A stretch of DNA of 64,000 bases from Flammulina velutipes (lineage: Eukaryota > Basidiomycota > Agaricomycetes > Agaricales > Physalacriaceae): contig CM022370.1 in the NCBI GenBank assembly GCA_011800155.1, forward strand, positions 2,542,001 to 2,606,000, given 5' to 3'. Both the position numbers and the translations under genes were made by a program. Of this stretch, positions 22,039 through 34,327 are shown one piece after another (positions within the stretch are counted from its first letter, which is position 1; the number at the start of each line of letters is the position of its first letter). Below the pieces are notes generated by a model that did not search any database, was not told where the DNA came from, and worked only from the letters and a program-made list of their open reading frames with translations.

Positions 22039-23767
22039 CTATTCATCTCCATCAGAGTCAACCTCATCTCCATCAGGTGTAACAGTCATCATATCGTTCA
22101 GACTGCGCGTCAAGTCAGATAATTGTAGAAATCACAGTGTGCGCAGACCAACCAATGGACAAACGGTCGAACAACTTCAGCGACATCCACCAGCGTTTGC
22201 TTGAAATTTGGGTCGAGTACTTCACTGTCCAAAAACCTATGAACATCATCCGTCAGAAGGTAAGATATAGAGGACAAGATAAGAGTACGGACCGATGCAT
22301 AACGGCGAAAGAGCGACATTTCAAGAGGTCAATATCCCTACAATTCCGTCGAATCAGGAACCCATAAACGGAGAGGCTAACGAAGACAAGGACGACGTAC
22401 TTGTGGTCTTTATCAACACCTTTCGGGGCTACTTTGAGCTCATCATCCATTCCGAATATATTCTGGTGGCTGCCATCCTTCGCGTGTTGTGGCTCACCAA
22501 AATATTTCACAAAGTCTGGGGAAGAGATGACTTCTCGCAGACGCCGAGGGTTTCTAAGGATGCTTGCTCTGGAAAATTTGATCAATTAAGCTGTAGGTTG
22601 GATATCAAAGGCGATGCTTACCGGATTGTCGCCAACTCGTTCCTACCAGGACACCAAGTTCCAGCTGCAATAAGTGTCTTGTTTCCTGGTTGAACTAGGG
22701 CAGCGTGTTTAGAGAATTGGACGGCAAGCTACATCGAGGACTTACTAGATCTATATCGGAGGGGTGCCATGTTGAGGGACGTATGAAGAACAGCTACGAA
22801 CAGACGCACATGTGATCTGGGAACATAGTATTACAATCGTGGTGCGGTTAGCTGAAGAAGACGTGCTCACATCCAGCAAATATACCCTTTCTTCCACTTC
22901 GAGAGAAGCTGGCCGACATATTCGTTTTGTAGGGTGTCTTGTCATTGCTGAAGCGCACCTATGATACTTAACCATCAGCTAGTGACCAAGGTGAATGCAG
23001 GAAACACACGTCGCGATATATCCTGTGGATAACATCCTTGGGAGGTAACGGAGGTACTTCAGGATCGATGGTGATGAGTAGGTCTGTAAACGCGTCGACA
23101 AAGTCCTTCCACTCATTTTCGGCGAGCCTGTAGATTGGTTCTGGAGATACGCTGTTCAGAGTGGTTCAACGCCATATGTATTACTTGAAATACCACGCAA
23201 TTTAAACCTGTACCAATCGTAAATCTTGTTTTCGCGCGATACGGATGAGAACATACCACTCTCTGTCATTGCATTTGGGATCTTGAAGTTTTCCCAGGAA
23301 ATCGAACGTGTTCTTGGATATTTGACCAGGAGGGACTGAAGAAACACGGGTGAGACACCAACGCTACAAGTTACGCGACACGCACCTCGTCCAGTCTTCG
23401 GCGCCTCTATGACCTTTCCGACGATCTTCTGGCCGGCTTTGAGCTCCAAGTTGTCTTCGTCCTCATCGTCGTCCTCTTCGGAGACATCAGGTTTCTTTTT
23501 GGAGTTGCGCTTTTTGGGTGTGCGCTTGGGCAGGTCATCGTCAAGGTCGTCGCTGTTGTATTCGTCTTCTGACTCCTTAACTCGCCTCTTCTTAGGACTG
23601 CTCTTCTTCGGGGTGCGCTTTGTCTTCACGGGCGAGTTTGAATCGTCGCTATCAACAGCTTCAGTCCTTTTACGCTTAGTAGACCTCGGCATTTTTGCAG
23701 AAGCATCCTCGTCAGACGCGTCTGAATCTTCCTTGTATGATTTTCTTGGGCGGGACCGAGTGGCCAT
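22039..23767 (-). CDS. DUF2461 (TIGR02453) family protein, nuclear-like basic N-terminus
   Basis: Seen: MATRSRPRKSYKEDSDASDE opens a 120-residue, highly charged N-terminus with several TPKK/SPKKRR patches, which look like nuclear-localisation or chromatin-binding signals. The conserved domain follows: ISKNTFDFLGKLQDPKCNDR, EPIYRLAENEWKDFVDAFTD, FSNDKTPYKTNMSASFSRSG, then ILRNPRRLREVISSPDFVKY and NFKQTLVDVAEVVRPFVHWL. It ends in an acidic DGDEVDSDGDE tail. Known: DUF2461 proteins are widespread in bacteria and fungi; their activity has not been settled. Inferred: a nuclear protein, because the N-terminal extension resembles that of chromatin proteins. Splice junctions in the middle (23270-22700) are only approximate. 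Confidence 0.75.
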
Positions 23768-23863
23768 TGAATTGGCGGTGATGGCAAGAAGAAGGGATTA
23801 TCAACCGCAGATTACGTGACGGGGTGTCTGGTAAAAGATGCATTGAGACTATCATACAACACA

Positions 23864-24515
23864 CTACTCCTCTGGCACCTCAATTTCACCGTCGTTGATG
23901 GCGTCGATGATATCGTGAGGGGGCTTGCCGTCAATAGTGCAGCCTACACTCTGTGCTGTGCCCAGTATCTCCTTCACACATCCAGAGAGCTCCTTGGCCA
24001 GCGATTTTGACTTCATCGTCCGTGCAATGTCGTATATCTCATCAAGGGGAATGTTGCCACTGTGCTTGATGTTCTTCTCCTTCTTCCTGTCGCGAGGAGG
24101 CTCTGGATGGATGTTGGTGATGTAAAAACAGATAAGAGCACAGATACGCACCCTTGAGAGCACGGATAACGAGGGATGAGGCAGAAGGAACAACGGAGAC
24201 GGCTGCTTGACGATTTTGGATCGTGAGTTGCACAGTAACTCGTAGACCCTTCCATGCTGTTGTGGCCTTGGCGATATCTTCGCCAACCTTCTTGGGGGAC
24301 TGTTATGGAAACGGAAATTGAGCATTCTGCATGGTTTATCGAGAGTAGTAGACGCACCAAACCCAAAGGACCAATCTTGGGTGCAAGAGCAGACGAGGCA
24401 CCCACTTCACCACCGGTCGCCCTTAGGTAGATGATTTTGATTTCATTGGGGTCCTAGCGAACGTTGAGCAGACCATCGGGCGCAGAGAAAGAGTACACAC
24501 GAGTTTTGGGGCCAT
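23864..24515 (-). CDS. RPL12: 60S ribosomal protein uL11 (RPL12)
   Basis: Seen: exons 24515-24501, 24453-24358, 24299-24152 and 24102-23864 encode 165 residues, the standard length. The protein starts [20 protein letters not shown] and contains [32 protein letters not shown] and [20 protein letters not shown]. Known: uL11 forms the base of the ribosomal stalk with the P-proteins and contacts the GTPase-associated centre of 25S rRNA in the cytosol. The N-terminal proline after the initiator and the glycine/lysine-rich loop fit the family. The first exon is only 15 nt, a common arrangement in fungal ribosomal protein genes. The promoter is shared with the cyclin gene. Confidence 0.96.
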
Positions 24516-24741
24516 TGTTGTGATACGGGAGAGCGGCGGCGGGCAGTATATACACCAGGCTCTATGATTTGTGTCCAAATTGAAATATTAGAGTTCAAAC
24601 ACCGACAAGCAACTGTACAGTCTCAGTCGGCCCGAGATGCTTGCTCACGATTGGCTGGGATGGCGTAACCCAAAGCTAGGGGCTAGCACGTTCCTTGCTA
24701 CAGTCACCGAATGCGTTTTAGAGCGACACTGCAATGGATCG
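24516..24741. promoter_or_regulatory. Divergent promoter between RPL12 and the cyclin gene
   Basis: 226 bases between two start codons facing away from each other. No strong TATA box was seen, as is common for ribosomal protein genes. Confidence 0.45.
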
Positions 24742-25687
24742 ATGGAATCAGCTAGTGCCGACCACAGAGTCGAACTACCCTCTGCTTTTGAAGACGCCTC
24801 TATAGATGTTATCGTCGACATTATAGGTAGCCTTTGGTTTCAAAGAAGAACTTATTAACATACTGACTTGTTGGTAGCTGACATGGTAGAGCGTTTGATG
24901 TCCCACAATGACCGCATAGCACTCAGTCCGTGAGTACTTCCTTTGTTGTCGTACCAAACACTCATCCATTTGCATAGGCAAGCGCTTACTCGATTCCATT
25001 CACGTTCCGCCCCCGCCATCTCTGTGCTTGACTATCTGAAACGCGTCGTCAAATTCATAAATGTCGAGGTAGGTGGTGTGTTGCCCTTTGGTATGGTAGA
25101 TCACTAACCGTACGCTTCAGAAATCATGTCTCTTGATAACCCTCCATTACATCGACCAGATATGCACTCGCATGCCCCTCTTCACCCTCTCCTCTCTCAC
25201 CTGCCATCGCTTCATCATCACCTCTGTTGCCGTTTCATCGAAATGCCTCTGTGATACCTTCTGCACCAATGCGCTCTACGCCAAGGTCGGCGGTATCAGC
25301 GTCACAGAATTAAACATCCTCGAGCGTGAATTCCTTTCCATGATCGATTGGCGTTTAATGGTGCGTTTGTCACTCTTTCCGACGGTGCTCGACAGTGTTA
25401 ACATCTTCTAGACAACCAGAGAAATACTCAACGAGTACTACGTCAACCTAGTTCGAACTCACAGCAAGGGGAAATACGTAATATTCAGCTCAGCATCTTC
25501 TGAGGACAGTGATGTTGAGATGGACTTGGAGAGTGAATACTCTTCTCCATCTTCGCTCAGGACCACCCCTTCCGCACTACCCAACGGACCACCTCCCAAG
25601 CCGACAATAGAGCAAAACATGGCGTTTGCTGACTTGCAACAGTCACAGCGTATGGACAATCCTACTGGCGAGGCTAAAACGCCTTGA
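24742..25687 (+). CDS. Pho80/Pcl-type cyclin
   Basis: Seen: exons 24742-24826, 24878-24929, 24978-25068, 25121-25360 and 25412-25687 give 247 residues. The cyclin fold is visible in SVLDYLKRVVKFINVEKSCL, LLITLHYIDQICTRMP, CHRFIITSVAVSSKCLCDTF and YAKVGGISVTELNILEREFL, followed by a Ser/Pro-rich tail. Known: Pho80-like cyclins activate Pho85/CDK5-type kinases and adjust phosphate use, glycogen metabolism and polarity. The in-frame start at MESASADHRVEL is preferred, as the 35 codons before it look like leader sequence. Which CDK it partners and which pathway it serves cannot be told from the sequence. Confidence 0.88.
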
Positions 25688-26189
25688 CATCCGAATGCTA
25701 CTCACCCAAGCACGTACTTATACGCATATTTATTCGTCATACCACAATGTATCGCTTAATCCCATAATCAAGTTGTCCTGATACTTTTAACGACTCGTGT
25801 AAGAGACTCAGAGATATGCACAACTTTGCTTTGAATTCTGTATACAGTCTACACAAATGACATTCCCATAAGAGCGCATTGCAATTGGGTACCGTACAGT
25901 AACATTACTTGCTCCTCATCAAGAGAACAGTGAACACCTGAGACTACACGTTGCTAGCAATTAAATAATGCTTACTATGTAGTAATATAATTGCACAGAA
26001 GAAAAAAAGACAAACGATTGATGTGTATGAGCGGGTCCTATGAAAACAGATAAAATAATTGATGATGCTGGAGGGAACAAGCCCTGGGGTTGGTGTAAGT
26101 AAAGACGGCACAAAACACGAGAGCGCTACTATATCCACAACGCACGGTACTCACAAAACCGGAGCGATGGCACATATCATACACGACAC
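25688..26189. other. Convergent 3' intergenic region, AT-rich
   Basis: Between the stops of the cyclin (plus) and the kinase (minus). Sequence is AT-rich with no supported gene; it probably holds both 3' untranslated regions. Confidence 0.45.
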
Positions 26190-29100
26190 CTATCTCCTCA
26201 AGGCACTCAACATCTTCGCTAACGTGTTGATTTGCCCGCGCTGCGCCTTCCCGCTGGAACTCAGCGGACTAACGCTCCTCTCGTCCTCTACTTCAGTGCT
26301 CACCGCAACGTCAACCTTCGGCCCTTCACTGATCGTACCCAAAGGTACATCCTTCGTCTTCCGTGTCCGTTGCTTGCGCGGAGGAGGGGTGCCGAACAAG
26401 TCTCGGTCACCTTCCACGTCGATGTACTGACCGCGAGGTAGTTGGTCAAGCTCCCAAGGAACACCATCCATGACTATTCGCTCCAGGTCAGTCAATATAA
26501 GCGGAGAGAAAGAATGAACAAACGCACTCTTGATGTTCTTGGGAACATTTTGATAATGACCTTGACTGTGTGTATTCGACGTCTGGTTGCTGTGCACGGA
26601 CTTGGGTCCAGTCCGCCAGCTTCCCGAACTCAAACTCGTAGCAGCAGTCGATATGCTCCGCACACTGGCATTGCTGTTCGTATAACGGCCTGAAAATCCG
26701 CTGCTCGAAGTGCTCATCGAGCTGCGCCAGTTGTTCGAAGTCATTGAGCTGGCGCTGGAGGCAACCCGGTTCGGACTTGGGGAAAGTTTCGGTACAGCAC
26801 TCCGACTTCCGCCAGAATGGGGTGCAAGGGCACTCCTACCACGGCGTCCGCGAGTGACATCGTCGTCAATAGGAGGTGGCGTCGACATTGGTGGCGCATC
26901 TAGGCTCATGATGAGCGAAGTGACATTGCTTGCGGTAACTGACATGCCGGTATTAACTTCGACTGAAGACGAGGATTTGAATGAGACAGGCGGAGGCTCT
27001 GCCACAGGCGACAACTGCCCGGTCTGCGCTGCCAGATTCGCGGAACCGCCTGCCTTGCCAAAACTCAGCTTCCACTTGGACGGCTTCTTTGTTACGGGTA
27101 ACGATGTCGTCGACGTGGAAGCATGGGCATGAGCGGTAGGAGGTGGAACAGTGGATGCGAGGGAAGAAGGAGTGAGGGAGTGAATAGAAGGTTGAGATGG
27201 TAAGGAAGGGACGGAAGGACGAGGCTTCGAAAGCAATGGAGTGGGGAATGCATACATGGATGGTGGCTCGTAGGGTGTGGCCTCCCAACGGCGGCGAGCT
27301 GAGGACGTCTTGGAGGCGGAAGAAGGTGTTGAGGAGGTAGCAGATGTGACGGTACGCATCGATACACCGCCTTTTGAGGCCTGGCTGATTTCTCGAGCAA
27401 GGGACTGCGACGCGACGGCGAGAGTCGTGAGCGTTTCGTCTTGCGACATAGTGGGCGTCCCGGCAACGGCACCTTTGCCTTTCCGTACACCACGCTTTCT
27501 ACGCTTGTTGGTCGAAGTAGATCTAGAAGTCATCATGATTTCTCGGGAGGATTCATGTGGTTCGTCTTGTTCTTCGACCACCGATATATTGTTGAGAACG
27601 TCCGACACAGGTCGTTCATATGCCGGTTCTAGAGAAGGAGCACGAGATAAAGAACGTGTGGCCATGGCAGGCGTCCGAATTGCCGAAGACGCGCGGGAGG
27701 CCGGGCGGGATGTTGGGCGACGAGAGGGAGGAACAGACGTCGAAATGGGGTACCCTTGAGTGGATGAGATTGAAAGACCACGCTGGTGGCGAGCCGGCGT
27801 GGGATGGTTCCCAACCAGATCAGGAAGATCCTTGATCCAAGCGCCAAACCCTTCGGCAGTGATGCGCGAAGAGTCGTCGGAGGGATCCTCCAGAATGTTG
27901 AAGACTCTGTGAGCCAAAAACTCTGCTACGGGACGAGTCATCCCTGTGAACCTGGTCAAGAAAAATTCGACTGGGTTCGAGCGGTACAGGTCAAAGGAAC
28001 TACATGCGCCTTGATGAGTATCCGTCCAGGGGTTATAGTGGTACAACCTGTCCAGGAACAATATGTCAGTACAGCCACGTCAACGAGGACCAAAATGACA
28101 ACGGACATGTTGATCAGGACGATTCCAAGAGACCACACGTCGGCTGCACGAGGGCGGTAAGTCGGGGCGACGTTGTTTCTACATTCTGGAAACGGGACGT
28201 TTACCGTTATCTGCGGTGGTAATAGATGGCTGACTAACCGTAGCTCATGTAGGGAGCGCTTCCGCAATCCATGTCGGAGGAATCGACATCCGTAGTCGAG
28301 AGCCCAAAGTCAGTAAGCTTGACAATGACTTTGCGTTCTTGGCGGCCATCACTCGTAGTATGCCTTCCATCGGTGACGATGAAGTTTTCAGGTTTGATGT
28401 CACGATGGAATATGTTCTGGGCATGGCAAGCTGCGACAGCATCACACATCTGGGCGAACATGGACGATATGAGACGCAGGCGTGTCCGCGAGAGCAGCTG
28501 GGACGGATGCAAATTGGAGAGGAGGCTGGGAGTTGGGGGAGTACGTGAGGAAGGATCAGTAGGAGATTCGGTGTCGTAATGATCGCGAGCTTGTTCCAGG
28601 AAATAAAAAAGGTCTTCGCCTGGAACGTATTCCAAGAGAAGGAGAAGAAAAGATGACGTTTCTAAGGTGCGATGGAGCGTAACGATGTTGGGATGAGACT
28701 CGAGGGACTGGTGAATAGTGGCCTAAAATGCGATAGTGAGAAGGCTGTTTATGTGGGAAAAGGAGGATAACAACGCACCTCGGCTAGTTGCGCTGTAAGA
28801 GCTTCCTCGTCGAGGTTCTCTTTAGACAGGCATTTGATAGCGTATTCTCTTCCATAGACCGTCGATGGACCTTTCGACATGTCATCGAACTCCATGGCAC
28901 CCACTGCAGCGACATGGTCATCCTCTGATGGTGGAGGGCGATACAGCACTTCGCGAACAAGGTAGACCACGGCATAACTGCCAGCCCCTAGACGGCGGAC
29001 GACTTCGAACTCTTGAGCTGGTTCGTCGAGAGATGGCGACGGTGGAGGTTCGAGAGGTACGTCTACAGAGACAAGACGCACAATCTCGCCCTGTAACGTG

Positions 29101-29501
29101 GCACCGGTTCCAACATAATCGCCTGGGAAAAGGACATCGCCAAGTGTCGACGATAAGGACGAACGCCGGGAGCTGGCGGGGGATTTTGAAGAGGCAGGAC
29201 GGGGAATGGGAACAGATATGGAAGCTTGACGGGAAGAAATATAAGGGTTCCGTGGAAGCTTTGAGGCGGTGAGGGTGGGGGACGGGGTTGAGGAATTGGA
29301 GAAAGTGGAAGTCGGCTGGAGACCAGTGTACTGAGGACGTGGTACTAGCACATCTTTGGAGGCGATGCGCTTGCTGGTCAAGGAGGAGGGAAAGCGAGGC
29401 TGATCATTACGGCTGTCGTTGCGACTGTTATTATAGGTGGCATGGTCCTTGGTCTTGACGTTGGACGACGATATCGGGCGAAGAACTGGATATTGCAACA
29501 T
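26190..29501 (-). CDS. Ser/Thr protein kinase, Ksp1/Ran1-like, with long disordered tail
   Basis: Seen: the frame starts at [15 protein letters not shown] (29501). After about 165 serine-rich residues comes a full kinase domain: glycine loop [14 protein letters not shown], catalytic lysine [26 protein letters not shown], and APYMSYECRNN with [17 protein letters not shown]. The sequence around [10 protein letters not shown] and [19 protein letters not shown] resembles fungal Ksp1/Sks1/Ran1-type kinases. A roughly 540-residue low-complexity tail follows, rich in Ser, Thr and Pro, with a basic patch [10 protein letters not shown]. Known: Ksp1 acts downstream of TORC1/PKA on autophagy and filamentous growth. 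All catalytic residues are present, so it should be active. The exact orthology is inferred. A 48-nt stretch near 26520-26470 could be an unspliced in-frame intron. Confidence 0.83.
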
Positions 29502-30089
29502 GAGAGAGCGAGAGCGAGCAAGTGGCAAGCAGATGAAGGAGAACGCTGCACAGTGTCTCAATCAAGAGATGCCCGATGCTGAAACCCAGGTGCTGCGTTG
29601 AAATCCGTTCAGACGAGACCGGCTTTGAGTCTGAGAGGGCCAAAAGTACAAAACATGCAGTTAGACGATGTGTGGGCTCCAGCAAGACCGTCAACGGGGT
29701 TGAACGACGTCCCGTCGCCGTTCTGCGGTGGTGGTGGTAATGACCTGAAGGGGACCTAGCGGGGCTTGAATTAGTTGCTGTGTTAGGAATGTGACTGCAC
29801 AGCAGTACTGCGATTAGGAGCAGTACTGAATACGACGGTCGCTGGTTCGTGCACAACGAGCAGAAAGCAAACTACATAAAATATCACTTACAAGCACGAG
29901 ATGGAGGAGGGAGAGAAGAGAAAGAGGAACGGACAGATGGCTCACTCTGTGACCATGTGGGTGGGCGGCTTCTAACCACATGCATGCGACTGCATGTGTA
30001 TGTCCATATGTCGAACAATGATGTCAAATCTCGACTGATTTGTGGCAATTTGCGCACGAAAGCAGCCTGCAAGTATAATATTATGCATG
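29502..30089. other. Intergenic region upstream of the kinase
   Basis: Between the kinase start (29501) and the UTP6 stop (30090), both minus. It may include a long 5' leader of the kinase. No supported gene was seen. Confidence 0.4.
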
Positions 30090-32338
30090 TTACACGTCTC
30101 CAGTAGCCGTTCTAACTAGCTCATTCCAATGTTCACCCAATCCTGCCCCGCTGATAAGCTCGCTCGCCTCTTTCCCCTTCCCGTGCCGCAACAACCATGC
30201 AGCCCACTCTAGACTCGCCCCATCCTTATCCTTCCGCCGCCAGGATTCGAACGTCGTTCTAAGCGTCGCTTCACCACCGACCTCCGCCTGTTCCTCGAGT
30301 CTGAACACTTCTCGCCATACATTGCCTGTCGCCAGATAAGCATCGTCCATATGGCGTACTCTGTCCCATTCTGAGCGTTTCGTCCTCTGATCCGAGTCCA
30401 ATCCAGTCTTCGGCCCTCTTCGGTCTTTGTATAGCCTCTGAACGAAGTTGATCAACAGCTCTTCGTGGATGGCGAGTAGCCCTGCTGCCATGCTCTCCTT
30501 CAACAATGTCTGTGGACAAGTGCTGAGCCTTGTATTCAAATCTTTCGTAACGGAAAAACCTACCTCATGAGCATCGAGCTGCTCATCTGTCGCTTCGATG
30601 TCACCGTGAAGTCCCCACTGCCATACAGGCAAGACCTCCTCATTTGATCCAGCCACTGATCGTCGTGCTTCTGCCCATGCTTGTACCGCCGATGCCTCGT
30701 TTCCGTATCGTCTTTCCATGTCGAGCCGTACGAGCCACATCGTCGCTGAACTAGCCACGCGGGATGTGTACCGACGTGCCTTCTGAAGCGCTGTCTCCCC
30801 ATCTCCGCGCTGGCCAAGTATTCTGATATGAGCACACAAAAGAGAGGGAGATGCTCTCTCTCGTTGAATCAACTGCTCGAGAGACGCGATAAGATAGAGT
30901 TTCTATTTTAAAAAAACACGGGTTGTTATCATGGTGATAAAAACTGAGCAGAGGACCTACAAGGTTGTCGTCGATGACTGCGCAGCTCCACTCTTCCACG
31001 AAATTTGCATAGACCGCAAGCACCTGTTCATTGTGACGATCAGTCGCACCGATCAGCGTCTCGTTGGCTTTTTTGATTCCCTCCACAAGTTCGGCTCCAT
31101 GCATATCTGGCCGCAGGCATCTCGTACACAATAGCTTTACGCTGCGTGGGTCGTTGGGTATGGTCGTCTGTAGAAGTTCATCCAGGTGTAGTAAGAGTGT
31201 ATCACGGAGGTCGGTAGGGATTGGGTAGTGAATGATCAGTTCGTTCAATGCTTCGAAGAGCTCGATCCTCGGTAAAGCTATTGCAGGATAACATACATCA
31301 TCATCAGCATGAAATTCCTCGTACTTAATAGCGACTGACCTTGGACCGCGTTGGACATTACGGACTTGACAATTGCGCCGGCCATAATCTCTTTGCGGGC
31401 AACAGCCCCAACGTCCAAACCTGAATCGTCTTCCTGTATTGGAATGGCGTCATGACTGTGGCCAGATTCCTCAATCATCAGCGCTTCATCTTTTGCTGCA
31501 GCTTCGGTTCGTTCATGAATGTTCTCGTCGATGCCCAGAACACCCCATCGACGTCGGAGGCTCTCGACGAAACCTAATTCCATACGTACGTACTCGGTCC
31601 ATATGTCTGCGCTTTCAGGATTCAGGCGGATCCCCCGTTGTAAAAGAGCACGCGCTGAAGACGGAGAAAGATGATCGAGTTCATGCGACGCAGCGAGAAT
31701 GTACAGGGCAGGTGTATTTGGATGTAACTGCAGCGCTCTATATTACGTTGAGCGAAACTTTGGATGTTCGATGAAGACTACATACCTAGCGGTTATTCTG
31801 CCGACAAGTGTTCTTGCGCCTTCTCGTTTTGCCACTTCGACGTACTGTATCCAGAGCCCGACATCGGCTCTGAAGCGCTTCAAGGCCCGTTCAAAGATAT
31901 GAAACTGCCGTCGCACAAGAGCATAGTCTGAGATAGTCGTCGGCGTACGCGGGATTTCTACACCGAGGTGAGAAAATAATTGCGCAGATGAAATGAAGAA
32001 CTGACTTAGTCGTTCGACACGTTTCCGTCTGAGCTGTTCAAGGCCCATCTCATATGCGGCATAGCGCAGAAAGTCGGATTTTTTTGCGATTCGTCGTACC
32101 AAGGCAGCTTCAAACGCCGTTCGTTTCTTTACGATAAATTTTGTCTCTTTCTTTATGCTTTGTTGAAGTGATATAGACTAAGCCCAAGTTAACGCAGGAA
32201 CTCACAAGAGTGAAAATATTTTTGTCGACAAGGTCTTTGAGCTCAGCGAGCATCTAGAAGAAAAAGCATAACTGAAAACTCATTGTGTTAATAGGAGGCG
32301 CAGCATACCTGCTCTTGCTGAAATTGAACCCTCTCCAT
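30090..32338 (-). CDS. UTP6: UTP6, U3 snoRNA-associated protein
   Basis: Seen: MERVQFQQEQMLAELKDLVD opens the protein. KKETKFIVKKRTAFEAALVR and KSDFLRYAAYEMGLEQLRRK follow, then HAT-type helical repeats (LWIQYVEVAKREGARTLVGR, ALYILAASHELDHLSPSSAR, ADIWTEYVRMELGFVESLRR) down to the C-terminal LEWAAWLLRHGKGKEASELI. Known: UTP6 is part of the UTP-B module of the small-subunit processome and helps early 18S rRNA maturation in the nucleolus. Length (about 640 residues) fits. Several introns interrupt the reading frame near 32250, 32190, 32000, 31770, 31330, 30900 and 30540. The start at 32338 matches the conserved N-terminus. The gene is divergent from the gene at 32448 across 109 bp. Confidence 0.9.
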
Positions 32339-32447
32339 TGTGCCGTCTCAGTTGTGTGAGTATAAAGCAGGTATAAAGAAAAGAGCAAGATGATCGTTCG
32401 GAACGGAACCAGGGGCCGCAAAGACCTTTCTGTTTACTGTCATCACT
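32339..32447. promoter_or_regulatory. 109-bp divergent promoter, UTP6 and disordered protein
   Basis: Shared space between start codons on opposite strands. No TATA box was seen on either strand. Confidence 0.5.
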
Positions 32448-34327
32448 ATGCCACCAACCAAGACGCACAGATCCTCGTCCTCTGGAGCATTGCGTGCCCA
32501 CTCTCGCTCGTCTTCAGCTTCTAGACTCGGTGCAAACCTCCAGTTGACTACAAAGGAATTTACTGGCCAAAAACCAGTCGACAAAGCGAAGAAAAGCGGC
32601 CACGACGTACGTTACTACTTGGCTTCTTCACTGTGATATTGACCATCCTTTTATGCAATTTATAGGCCCATACAAGGCTACCACGAACGCATAGCGCCTC
32701 TCGAATTGACTCTAGAGACCCTCATGCTACCAAGCGAGCGGTTGCTGCTCCGCCTCCTCCCCTGCACACGAAAACGAATGGTTCCAAGCTCAAGGGCGGC
32801 TTCACGATTAACTTTGAGGAAGAGGAAGAGGGCGACGACGACGACGACGACGCTTGGGTGTCCAGCGAAAGCGGCGTTGAGGCATCTAATCGGTACAGTG
32901 ATTCTGATACTGATAGCGATTCCATGACCACCACGTCGGCTACCCCAATTGCCCGTGACTCCAGTATGCGTGCTCCTTACACGAACAAACGTTCTTCGTC
33001 TGGAGGCAGCACTAAACGACCTCACGTGGTCAGGAATGACACGGTGAAGGTTGGCGACGCCAAGCGGGCCGCTGTTCCAGAGCAGAAGAGTGCGCCTGCT
33101 ATTCGCCCGCAGCAGCGCTTGCCAGAGCCGGATACTAAAGGCCCTCCAAGTCCCATATCCCCCATCTCACAGCCTCCTACCCACTCTACTCCAACTCAGA
33201 AACCGAATCCGCGTACATCCCCAAGCCAAGTCACCCGACTATCAGGCGCCAGTAACACAGCCGCACTCACGTCCTTATCTCAGCCACCTCATTTGACTCC
33301 AGAACAAGGCGACGTTTTACGAAAGCAAGCACAATCGAAGGAAATGGAGAGACGTAGGGCTGAGTATGAGGGTGTTGATGTTGACTTCAATCTCACTCAT
33401 AAGATTAATGGTTCCCCATTCAACAATCGGCTCCCAGCTCCGGGCCAATTCTTGGAGTCGCAATCGAGAGGAGGCAGTCGACCAGCCCCCCAGCGCGCGT
33501 ACGCGGACTGGAAAAACATGGAACCGACGGCGGCTGCACGATTCGCGGAAGCCATTGCAGCTCAGGACCAGGATCCTAGAATTATAGCTGCTGCTTTGTC
33601 GAAACCTAGTTCGCCCAACGTACGGGAGCATCGAATGCAGCCCCGCAAACCCGCACCTCTAGAGGTTACCACAGCAGAGGTCCCTGACCCAGAGCCTGTG
33701 GATCAACGACGCCACAGCTCTGTCACCGGCAGTGAACCTGCGAAACGGGAGGGAAGCGTCTCTCCCAAGAGCAAGAGGCATTCACGTCCCTCCTCCGTTT
33801 ATTCCGTTTCCAGCAAGCATCTTCGACCTCATCCTCTTATTAGAGGCCAATCACATGGTCCAGGTGCCCCATTACAACCTTTGGCAGTCGTCGCAGACGC
33901 GGCGGAGGTTCAATTAGCGTCTTCCACATCCAGTGATGACGTACCTCCATCTCCCTCGTCCGTTTCTACGGCTCCATCTTCCCCAGTTCCACCGACCCGT
34001 CGCTCGTCTGTGTCGTCTACACGCAGCGTGGCTACGTTGCCCGCTCATCCTGTTACGACTAGAGAGACGCACAGAAGCGACAGGTCAAGAACACTCTCAA
34101 CCATATCATCCTCTTCCACTATTGCTGCTCTATCGTCTCTCGTTAACCATCCCATCGTTCCCTCGCAGCGCATCACTTTCTTCCCCCGCGTCGACGAGGA
34201 TGAGATCAGGAAGATCCATCCTTTGCCTCCGGTTGCCTTGACTAGCAGCCATCTTCACTACATCACCCATCGCTCTCCGATTCGGGAGTCCTATGACAGA
34301 TTAATGCGGGCGAAGGCAGGCCGCTGA
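32448..34327 (+). CDS. Long disordered fungal protein, family not recognised
   Basis: Exons 32448-32606 and 32666-34327 give 606 residues. The protein is basic and rich in Ser, Pro and Thr, with islands of order: KEFTGQKPVDKAKKSGHD near the start, an acidic GFTINFEEEEEGDDDDDDAW block, DVLRKQAQSKEMERRRAEYE (helix), TAAARFAEAIAAQDQDPRII and a C-terminal RITFFPRVDEDEIRKIHPLP. Such short conserved islands in a disordered chain are typical of fungal signalling or transcription scaffolds. A resemblance to DUF3295/Mks1-type proteins came to mind because of the acidic W-containing block, but I cannot support it. No catalytic or membrane features. Codon use is like that of its neighbours. Confidence 0.7.
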